From NCBI GenBank assembly GCA_905221235.1, contig CAJNCJ010000025.1:1-13028 (forward strand): a stretch of DNA of 13,028 bases, written 5' to 3'. Shown piece after piece: positions 7,936 to 13,028 of the stretch. The notes beneath the pieces were generated by a model that was not told the origin of the DNA, searched no databases, and saw nothing but the letters and a program-made list of their open reading frames with translations. The translations under genes were made by a program, and so were the position numbers. This stretch comes from a bacterium (GTDB taxonomy: Bacteria; Bacillota; Bacilli; Lactobacillales; Streptococcaceae). How positions within the stretch are numbered: the stretch's first letter is position 1; each line of letters starts with the position of its first letter.

Positions 7936-8187
7936 ATGTTCAAGGAATTTGGTGTAACTAATTTAGAAGTGACAAAAGATGATATTTACAAGAATCCAAG
8001 CAACCCTATTTTACGCATGTATGATGACGATGAATTAATTGGAACCTTTAGCATTCTAACTGGAGAAGTATTGGAAAATTTGGACTTGGCAGACTATGAC
8101 ATTCGTTTTGCTCAAAAGCAAATTGAGTTGAACCGCGATAACTATCTTGAAACATGGAAGGATTACGTAGGATTACTACATGCCTAA
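7936..8187 (+). CDS. Small hypothetical protein, possibly a degenerate DUF4160-like partner
   Basis: This 83-residue acidic soluble protein has no signal peptide or membrane segment. A strong ribosome site (AAGGAG, 8 nt upstream) and an extended -10 promoter support the start. Its family was not recognised directly. Its second half aligns by eye with the downstream protein: (L/I)RMYDDDELIGTF...TGE against HIYIHGEEVGSMF...NGE, then a C-terminal helix ending LETWKDY against LQALWNEY. It lacks the histidines of the partner. The stop codon overlaps the next gene by 8 nt, so the two are probably translated together. Function is unknown; a two-gene toxin-antitoxin or regulatory module is possible but unproven. 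Confidence 0.75.
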   Translation: MFKEFGVTNLEVTKDDIYKNPSNPILRMYDDDELIGTFSILTGEVLENLDLADYDIRFAQKQIELNRDNYLETWKDYVGLLHA

Positions 8188-8425
8188 ATATTCTTTCCTA
8201 AAGTATGGTATTGAAATTCGTCCTAACGAACATAACCATAAAGGTCAAAAAGCGCATATTCACATTTATATCCACGGAGAAGAGGTCGGCTCAATGTTTC
8301 TGAACGGTGAACTGAGAGATGGTAAATTAAAGACAAAAGATCTAAAAATAATAAGACAATATGTCTTAGAAAATGCAGATGAACTTCAGGCTTTATGGAA
8401 TGAATACCAAAAAAGTGCATATTAA
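8180..8425 (+). CDS. DUF4160-like small protein
   Basis: This 81-residue protein has the look of the DUF4160 family: a short N-terminal strand with YGIEIR (9-14), NEHN (16-19), alternating histidines HIHIY (26-30) plus His32, a GE element at 43-44, and a C-terminal helix ending in ELQALWNEYQ. DUF4160 proteins have no established biochemical role; they are often encoded beside another small gene (frequently DUF2442), an arrangement sometimes listed with toxin-antitoxin candidates. The ATG lies inside the end of the preceding gene, an 8-nt overlap consistent with translational coupling. The histidines could bind metal, which is inference. No T-run terminator was found directly after the stop. 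Confidence 0.75.
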   Translation: MPKYSFLKYGIEIRPNEHNHKGQKAHIHIYIHGEEVGSMFLNGELRDGKLKTKDLKIIRQYVLENADELQALWNEYQKSAY

Positions 8426-8531
8426 AATCAAAAAATCTTAGTTTGCTGATAGCCAAAAATTATTTAGCAGTTTTAATGCCAACTGTTGAGCTAATATCCA
8501 ACTTATCCAAGTACTAACCATCCTATTCCCC
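8426..8531. other. Short A+T-rich spacer after the DUF4160-like pair
   Basis: Between the stop of the second small gene and the structured-RNA promoter no gene or strong hairpin was found. An imperfect stem near 8440-8475 (TTGCTGATAG against TTTAGCAG, followed by TTTT) could be a weak terminator for the pair, but the pairing is poor. Confidence 0.4.
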
Positions 8532-8559
8532 TTGCAATTTTCCAAATAAATGTTACAAT
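8532..8559 (+). promoter_or_regulatory. Promoter of the structured RNA upstream of gatC
   Basis: TTGCAA (8532-8537), a 16-nt spacer and TACAAT (8554-8559), with an extended -10 TGT (8551-8553). Transcription would begin near 8566, a few bases before the first hairpin. No open reading frame starts in the short transcript that follows, which favours a noncoding product. Confidence 0.62.
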
Positions 8560-8565
8560 AAACAT

Positions 8566-8678
8566 AGAAAAAGGTGTTGCGTCAACAACACCCCACAGAG
8601 CCGTTTAAGACGGTGGCTGTAATTACATAACTAAAAAATAGCTCGTTAACTCGCCAAAGTTAGGACGGCTATTTTTTT
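8566..8678 (+). ncRNA. Candidate structured small RNA or attenuator (about 113 nt)
   Basis: A promoter and a strong terminator bracket this stretch. Hairpin 1 is GGTGTTG / CAACACC (8573-8579, 8586-8592). Hairpin 2 is ACAG..CCGT / ACGG..CTGT (8595-8604, 8610-8620). Hairpin 3 is the terminator at 8633-8678. AGCCGT (8599-8604) in hairpin 2 is perfectly complementary to ACGGCT (8665-8670) in the terminator, so an alternative fold could break it. It could be an independent small RNA, an antitoxin-type RNA of a par-like locus, or an attenuator ahead of gatCAB. There is no T-box signature. The family is not identified. Confidence 0.55.
8633..8678 (+). terminator. Strong Rho-independent terminator upstream of gatC
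   Basis: ATAGC, CGT and TAACT (8638-8651) pair with AGTTA, ACG and GCTAT (8658-8672) around a 6-nt loop, with a bulged T and a GG bulge. Flanking A and T runs extend the stem and give seven T (8672-8678). The A-run on the left makes it potentially bidirectional. Confidence 0.82.
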
Positions 8679-8753
8679 GTCTCTTTCAAAAAACCATTCT
8701 CCATCCTATACCTGTCTTTTTTCATCTTTCCCTCCCTTATTTATAGGAAAATA

Positions 8754-8762
8754 TGGTAAAAT
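8754..8762 (+). promoter_or_regulatory. Extended -10 promoter of gatCAB
   Basis: TGG-TAAAAT (8754-8762) is an extended -10 element about 40 nt upstream of the gatC ATG. There is no clear -35 hexamer at the expected distance (around 8734-8739), so it is a weaker prediction. It lies after the terminator at 8633-8678, giving gatCAB its own start. Confidence 0.55.
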
Positions 8763-8802
8763 AGAACAGACTAAAAATCATCATTTCACGAAAGGATGCA
8801 AG

Positions 8803-9105
8803 ATGAAAATTACGCAAGAAGAGGTGACACACGTTGCCAATCTTTCAAAATTAAGATTCTCTGAAGAAGAAACTGCTGCCTTTGCGACTACCTTGTCCAA
8901 GATTGTTGACATGGTTGAATTGCTGGGCGAAGTTGACACAACTGGTGTCGCACCAACTACAACTATGGCTGACCGCAAGACTGTACTCCGCCCTGATGTG
9001 GCCGAAGAAGGAACAGACCGTGATCGCTTATTTAAAAACGTACCTGAAAAAGACAACTACTATATCAAGGTACCAGCTATCCTAGACGATGGAGGAGATG
9101 CCTAA
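8803..9105 (+). CDS. gatC: Asp/Glu-tRNA amidotransferase subunit C
   Basis: This 100-residue protein has the normal GatC length. The ATG at 8803 follows AAAGGA (8791-8796). The frame is open back to 8677, but the extra 42 residues are non-conserved and lack a ribosome site, so 8803 is preferred. GatC has no catalytic site; it wraps around the GatA-GatB interface and stabilises the heterotrimer. Family features seen are the N-terminal helix [16 protein letters not shown] and the later pattern [16 protein letters not shown]. The stop shares one base with the gatA start (TAATG). It is the first gene of the gatCAB operon. Confidence 0.96.
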   Translation: MKITQEEVTHVANLSKLRFSEEETAAFATTLSKIVDMVELLGEVDTTGVAPTTTMADRKTVLRPDVAEEGTDRDRLFKNVPEKDNYYIKVPAILDDGGDA

Positions 9106-10571
9106 TGACTTTTAACAATAAAACCATTGAAGACTTGCATAATCTCCTTGTCTCTAAGGAAATTTCTGCAACAGAATTAACCCAAGCAACGCTTGAAGAT
9201 ATCAAGTCTCGAGAGACAGCTATCAACGCTTTTGTTACCATCGCTGAGGAGCAAGCCCTTGCTCAAGCTAAAGCTATTGATGAAGCTGGAATTGATGCTG
9301 ATAATGTCCTTTCAGGAATTCCACTTGCTGTTAAGGATAATATCTCTACAGACGGTATTCTCACAACTGCTGCCTCAAAAATGCTCTACAACTATGAGCC
9401 AATCTTTGATGCGACAGCCGTTGCCAATGCAAAGGCCAAGGGTATGATTGTCGTCGGGAAAACCAACATGGACGAATTTGCCATGGGTGGTTCAGGTGAG
9501 ACTTCTCACTACGGAGCAACTAAAAATGCTTGGGACCACAGCAAGGTTCCTGGTGGATCATCAAGTGGTTCGGCCGCAGCTGTAGCCTCAGGACAAGTCC
9601 GCTTGTCACTTGGTTCTGATACTGGTGGTTCTATCCGCCAACCTGCTGCCTTCAACGGGATCGTTGGTCTCAAACCAACTTACGGAACAGTTTCTCGTTT
9701 CGGTCTCATTGCCTTTGGTAGCTCATTAGACCAAATCGGACCTTTTGCTCCTACTGTTAAGGAAAATGCCCTCTTGCTCAACGCTATTGCCAGCGAAGAT
9801 GCTAAAGACTCTACTTCTGCTCCTGTCCGAATTGCCGACTTTACTTCAAAAATCGGTCAAGACATCAAGGGCATGAAAATTGCTTTGCCTAAAGAATATC
9901 TTGGCGAAGGGATTGACCCAGAGGTTAAGGAAACCATTCTGAATGCCGCTAAACACTTTGAAAAACTTGGTGCTATTGTCGAAGAAGTCAGCCTTCCTCA
10001 CTCTAAATACGGAGTTGCCGTTTACTACATCATCGCTTCATCAGAAGCTTCATCAAACTTGCAACGCTTTGACGGTATCCGTTACGGCTACCGCGCAGAG
10101 GATGCGACAAATCTTGATGAAATCTATGTAAACAGCCGTAGCCAAGGTTTTGGTGAAGAGGTGAAACGCCGTATCATGCTAGGTACTTTCAGCCTTTCAT
10201 CAGGCTACTACGATGCTTACTACAAGAAAGCTGGTCAGGTCCGTACCCTCATCATCCAAGATTTCGAAAAAGTCTTCGCGGATTACGACTTGATTTTGGG
10301 TCCAACTGCTCCAAGCGTTGCCTATGACTTGGATTCACTCAACCACGATCCAGTTGCCATGTACTTGGCTGACCTCTTGACAATCCCAGTCAACTTAGCA
10401 GGTCTACCAGGAATTTCGATTCCTGCTGGATTCTCTCAAGGTTTACCAGTCGGGCTCCAATTGATCGGTCCTAAGTACTCAGAAGAAACCATTTACCAAG
10501 TTGCTGCTGCCTTTGAAGCAACAACAGACTACCACAAACAACAACCCGTGATTTTTGGAGGTGACAACTAA
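9105..10571 (+). CDS. gatA: Asp/Glu-tRNA amidotransferase subunit A (glutaminase)
   Basis: At 488 residues this has the typical GatA length. This amidase-signature enzyme hydrolyses glutamine, and the released ammonia passes to GatB to convert Glu-tRNA(Gln) to Gln-tRNA(Gln). The catalytic Lys-Ser-Ser set is visible: Lys77 in PLAVKDN, Ser152 in the [11 protein letters not shown] loop and Ser176 in [11 protein letters not shown], matching by offset the Lys79/Ser154/Ser178 triad described for the Staphylococcus aureus enzyme. Streptococci generally lack GlnRS, so the complex should be essential. The start has GGAGGAG upstream inside gatC, and the ATG overlaps the gatC stop by one base. The stop likewise overlaps the gatB start by one base, implying coupled translation and equal subunit amounts. 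Confidence 0.98.
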   Translation: MTFNNKTIEDLHNLLVSKEISATELTQATLEDIKSRETAINAFVTIAEEQALAQAKAIDEAGIDADNVLSGIPLAVKDNISTDGILTTAASKMLYNYEPIFDATAVANAKAKGMIVVGKTNMDEFAMGGSGETSHYGATKNAWDHSKVPGGSSSGSAAAVASGQVRLSLGSDTGGSIRQPAAFNGIVGLKPTYGTVSRFGLIAFGSSLDQIGPFAPTVKENALLLNAIASEDAKDSTSAPVRIADFTSKIGQDIKGMKIALPKEYLGEGIDPEVKETILNAAKHFEKLGAIVEEVSLPHSKYGVAVYYIIASSEASSNLQRFDGIRYGYRAEDATNLDEIYVNSRSQGFGEEVKRRIMLGTFSLSSGYYDAYYKKAGQVRTLIIQDFEKVFADYDLILGPTAPSVAYDLDSLNHDPVAMYLADLLTIPVNLAGLPGISIPAGFSQGLPVGLQLIGPKYSEETIYQVAAAFEATTDYHKQQPVIFGGDN

Positions 10572-12013
10572 TGAACTTTGAAACAGTCATTGGACTTGAA
10601 GTCCACGTAGAGCTCAACACCAATTCAAAAATCTTCTCACCTACTTCTGCCCACTTTGGAAACGACCAAAATGCCAACACCAACGTGATTGACTGGTCTT
10701 TCCCAGGAGTACTTCCTGTTCTCAATAAAGGTGTTGTCGATGCCGGTATCAAGGCTGCTCTTGCCCTCAACATGGACATCCACAAAAAGATGCACTTTGA
10801 CCGCAAAAACTACTTCTACCCTGATAATCCAAAGGCCTACCAAATTTCTCAGTTTGATGAGCCAATCGGCTATAACGGTTGGATTGAAGTCGAGCTAGAA
10901 GACGGTACAACTAAAAAAATCGGTATCGAACGCGCCCACCTAGAAGAAGACGCTGGTAAAAACACCCACGGTATAGATGGCTACTCTTATGTTGACCTCA
11001 ACCGCCAAGGGGTGCCCTTGATTGAGATTGTATCTGAAGCTGACATGCGTTCGCCAGAAGAAGCCTACGCTTATCTGACAGCCCTCAAGGAAGTTATCCA
11101 GTATGCTGGTATTTCTGACGTTAAGATGGAAGAAGGTTCCATGCGTGTGGATGCCAACATCTCCCTTCGCCCTTATGGTCAAGAAAAATTCGGCACCAAG
11201 ACTGAGTTGAAGAACCTCAATTCCTTCTCAAATGTTCGTAAGGGGCTTGAATACGAAGTCCAACGTCAAGCTGAAATCCTACGCTCCGGTGGGCAAATCC
11301 GCCAAGAAACACGCCGTTACGATGAAGCGAACAAAGCAACCATCCTCATGCGTGTCAAGGAAGGCGCTGCAGACTACCGCTACTTCCCAGAACCAGACCT
11401 ACCCCTCTTTGAAATTTCAGACGAGTGGATTGAGGAAATGCGTACAGAGTTGCCAGAGTTTCCTAAAGAACGCCGTGCGCGTTACGTCTCTGACCTTGGC
11501 TTGTCAGACTATGACGCTAGCCAGTTGACTGCAAACAAGGTAACTTCTGACTTCTTTGAAAAAGCTGTTGCCCTCGGTGGCGATGCCAAACAAGTCTCTA
11601 ACTGGCTCCAAGGTGAAGTTGCTCAGTTCTTGAACGCCGAAGGCAAGACACTAGAACAAATCGAATTGACACCAGAAAACTTGGTAGAAATGATTGCCAT
11701 CATCGAAGACGGCACGATCTCGTCTAAGATTGCCAAGAAAGTCTTTGTCCACCTAGCTAAAAATGGCGGTGGCGCGCGTGAATACGTGGAAAAAGCAGGT
11801 ATGGTTCAAATCTCAGATCCAGCTATCTTGATTCCAATTATCCACCAAGTCTTTGCGAATAACGAAGCCGCAGTTGCTGACTTCAAGTCAGGAAAACGTA
11901 ACGCAGACAAGGCCTTCACAGGATTCCTTATGAAAGCAACCAAAGGCCAAGCCAACCCACAAGTAGCCCTTAAACTCCTTGCCCAAGAATTGGCTAAGTT
12001 GAAAGAAGATTAA
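10571..12013 (+). CDS. gatB: Asp/Glu-tRNA amidotransferase subunit B
   Basis: This 480-residue subunit is of normal length. It binds the mischarged tRNA and carries the ATP-dependent kinase/transamidase site that phosphorylates the Glu (or Asp) side chain before amidation. Seen are the N-terminal IGLEVHVEL with Glu10 and His12, [15 protein letters not shown] (81-95), [10 protein letters not shown] with Glu125 (121-130), and [10 protein letters not shown], all GatB-family signatures, followed by a helical linker and a C-terminal YqeY-like tail domain that recognises the tRNA elbow. GGAGGTGA (10557-10564) lies 6 nt before the ATG. It is the last gene of the operon and is followed at once by a strong terminator. 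Confidence 0.98.
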   Translation: MNFETVIGLEVHVELNTNSKIFSPTSAHFGNDQNANTNVIDWSFPGVLPVLNKGVVDAGIKAALALNMDIHKKMHFDRKNYFYPDNPKAYQISQFDEPIGYNGWIEVELEDGTTKKIGIERAHLEEDAGKNTHGIDGYSYVDLNRQGVPLIEIVSEADMRSPEEAYAYLTALKEVIQYAGISDVKMEEGSMRVDANISLRPYGQEKFGTKTELKNLNSFSNVRKGLEYEVQRQAEILRSGGQIRQETRRYDEANKATILMRVKEGAADYRYFPEPDLPLFEISDEWIEEMRTELPEFPKERRARYVSDLGLSDYDASQLTANKVTSDFFEKAVALGGDAKQVSNWLQGEVAQFLNAEGKTLEQIELTPENLVEMIAIIEDGTISSKIAKKVFVHLAKNGGGAREYVEKAGMVQISDPAILIPIIHQVFANNEAAVADFKSGKRNADKAFTGFLMKATKGQANPQVALKLLAQELAKLKED

Positions 12014-12019
12014 AAAAAT

Positions 12020-12068
12020 AATCTCCAGATTAGGAACTATCCGTGAGTTCTCTAGTCTGGAGATTTTT
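12020..12068 (+). terminator. Terminator of gatCAB
   Basis: AATCTCCAGA (12020-12029) pairs perfectly with TCTGGAGATT (12056-12065), and the inner part adds TAG/CTA and AACT/AGTT pairs around a small loop. A short T-run follows (12064-12068). The A-run before it makes it usable in the opposite direction too. It begins 6 nt after the gatB stop. Confidence 0.85.
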
Positions 12069-12100
12069 CAATATGCTTCGTTATTAAGCGGTTACACTTC

Positions 12101-12138
12101 AAAAAGCCCTTCCCCTAAGAATAGAGGAAAGGCTTTTC
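12101..12138 (-). terminator. Terminator of the LPXTG surface protein gene
   Basis: AAAAGCC (12102-12108) pairs with GGCTTTT (12131-12137), and CTTCC with GGAAAG inside. On the minus strand the hairpin ends in a run of T (rc of 12101-12105), about 60 nt after the LPXTG gene stop. With the gatB terminator it separates two convergent units and may act in both directions. Confidence 0.8.
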
Positions 12139-12197
12139 TTGATTATCATAAACTTCAAAATGATAGATAAGCGACTTATTACGCTTTATACCATTTC

Positions 12198-13028
12198 TTA
12201 CTCCTTATCATCTTTACGACGTCTTGAAACTAAACCTAAGCCAGTCATTGCGGCTAAAGCTCCAAGAAGGAGAGATGGAGTTGATGACTGAGTACCTGTA
12301 TTCGGAAGTTCCCGTTTACCATCTACAAATGTGGATTCATTTGAATTCGCTATTTGAGTTGATTTATCTGATGTCACTGTTACATCTGAATGAGCTGGAG
12401 TATCTGATTGTCCAGGAACATCTGGATGATTTGGCTTATCCGATTGTCCAGGAACATCTGGATGATTTGGCTTATCCGATTGTCCAGGAACATCTGGATG
12501 AGAAGGGGTTTCATCATGAATTGGAGTAATCACTTTCTTAAAGATATGAGTTGTTACATTTCCAACTAAAATAGTCTTGACATATTCATAGCCAGTAAAT
12601 GTTCCCTTATCTTTTGTACCATCTTCTTGAGGTTTTAGAACATTACCTTCAGTATCTTTCCAAACTGTTGATTTACTTTCTTCATTACTTGGAGTTGAAG
12701 GTGTTGGTGAATATGGTGTTGAAGAAGATTTCTTAGTATATACATGGATTGTATTTCCATCTTTATCTTTCTTAGTTTCTTTGAAGATGTACTCTGGAAT
12801 GTCTTTCTTATCCTTCGTTCCTTTGTCTGAAGGGCTGATTTCTTTGCCTTCTTCATTCACATAACTTGTTACGACTTGACGGTATACATGCGTTGTATTG
12901 CCTTTTTCATCTTTCTTAGTTTCTTTGAAGATGTACTCTGGAATGTCTTTCTTATCCTTCGTTCCTTTGTCTGAAGGGTTAATTTCTTTGCCTTCTTCAT
13001 TCACATAACTTGTTATGACTTGACGGTA
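12198..13028 (-). CDS. LPXTG cell-wall-anchored repeat protein, C-terminal part
   Basis: The frame is open from the right edge to TAA at 12198-12200, so only the last 276 residues are present and the true start lies outside. The C-terminus is a textbook sortase A substrate: LPNTG, a hydrophobic stretch (SLLLGALAAMTGLGLV) and the basic tail SRRRKDDKE. Upstream are two 48-residue repeats (VNEEGKEIxPSDKGTKDKKD, then IPEYIFKETKKD), a diverged third related unit with VWKDTEGNVLKPQEDGTKDKG, then a Pro-rich wall-spanning stalk with three 12-residue HPDVPGQSD repeats. The GTKDKKDIP...GNTTHVY pattern resembles repeats common in large streptococcal surface proteins (MucBP-like); that assignment is tentative. 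Role: probably adhesion or display at the cell wall. A terminator follows. Confidence 0.93.
   Translation of the reverse strand, partial: YRQVITSYVNEEGKEINPSDKGTKDKKDIPEYIFKETKKDEKGNTTHVYRQVVTSYVNEEGKEISPSDKGTKDKKDIPEYIFKETKKDKDGNTIHVYTKKSSSTPYSPTPSTPSNEESKSTVWKDTEGNVLKPQEDGTKDKGTFTGYEYVKTILVGNVTTHIFKKVITPIHDETPSHPDVPGQSDKPNHPDVPGQSDKPNHPDVPGQSDTPAHSDVTVTSDKSTQIANSNESTFVDGKRELPNTGTQSSTPSLLLGALAAMTGLGLVSRRRKDDKE
12406..12500 (-). repeat. Three 36-bp repeats in the wall-spanning stalk
   Basis: The period is exactly 36 bp (12406, 12442, 12478), encoding HPDVPGQSDKPN-type 12-residue units. The copies are almost identical at DNA level; the third breaks off after about 23 bases. Such Pro-rich repeats set the length of the wall-crossing stalk and are prone to copy-number change. 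Confidence 0.9.
12741..13028 (-). repeat. Two tandem 144-bp repeats in the LPXTG protein
   Basis: Units 12741-12884 and 12885-13028 are in-frame 144-bp (48-residue) copies with very high nucleotide identity; the differences cluster at the ends of the units. The second unit stops exactly at the window edge, so more copies may follow. Near-identity at DNA level indicates recent duplication or gene conversion, and copy number probably varies between strains. Confidence 0.9.

Noticed and set aside
8599..8613. CiaR-type control site suggested by TTTAAG
   Set aside because: Only one half-site is present; the second TTTAAG at 5-nt spacing is missing and it lies inside the transcript, not at a promoter.
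8560..8680. T-box riboswitch ahead of gatCAB
   Set aside because: There is no T-box core sequence (GGTGGTACCGCG type) and the element is too short for a T-box leader.
8677..8802. Upstream extension of gatC from an ATG at 8677
   Set aside because: It would add 42 non-family residues across the terminator T-run and the gatC promoter; AAAGGA before the ATG at 8803 and the usual 100-residue length support the shorter form.
12224..12529. Plus-strand open frame with a repeated HLDDLAYPIVQE pattern
   Set aside because: The apparent protein repeat only reflects the 36-bp repeats of the minus-strand LPXTG gene read in the wrong strand.

Overview
The window looks like chromosomal DNA of a mitis-group Streptococcus (S. 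mitis, S. oralis or S. pneumoniae relatives). The grounds are its low-to-moderate G+C, near-consensus and extended -10 promoters, GGAGG ribosome sites, a glutamyl-tRNA(Gln) amidotransferase operon gatC-gatA-gatB, peptide chain release factor 3, a KxYKxGKxW-type serine-rich adhesin precursor and an LPNTG wall-anchored repeat protein. The genus is inferred from protein character and could not be confirmed by a database search.

Layout. Positions 1-5330, minus strand: the N-terminal 1776 residues of a giant accessory-Sec type serine-rich adhesin. It runs off the left edge and has its own consensus promoter at 5387-5415. Positions 5331-6167: an 837-base gap holding that promoter, a 12-A tract, a terminator-like hairpin and two diverged tandem copies of a roughly 135-147 base element full of inverted repeats. 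Positions 6168-7712, minus: prfC. Positions 7713-7935: a divergent promoter region. Positions 7936-8425, plus: two small overlapping genes that look like relatives of each other, the second DUF4160-like. Positions 8426-8802: a strong promoter, a roughly 113-nt structured transcript ending in an excellent terminator, then the gatC promoter. Positions 8803-12013, plus: gatC-gatA-gatB, joined by 1-base stop/start overlaps. Positions 12014-12197: two terminators between convergent genes. Positions 12198-13028, minus: the C-terminal end of an LPXTG surface protein with near-identical tandem repeats, running off the right edge.

How it works together. The core is translation: GatCAB makes Gln-tRNA(Gln) (and possibly Asn-tRNA(Asn)) by transamidation, and RF3 recycles RF1/RF2 after termination. 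Two repeat-rich surface protein genes flank this conserved core on both sides. They are the accessory, strain-variable part of the window.

The less explained items are the structured RNA upstream of gatC, which has mutually exclusive pairings, the tandem hairpin elements downstream of prfC, and the small DUF4160-like gene pair. No tRNA, rRNA, CRISPR array, intact insertion sequence or phage gene was seen.
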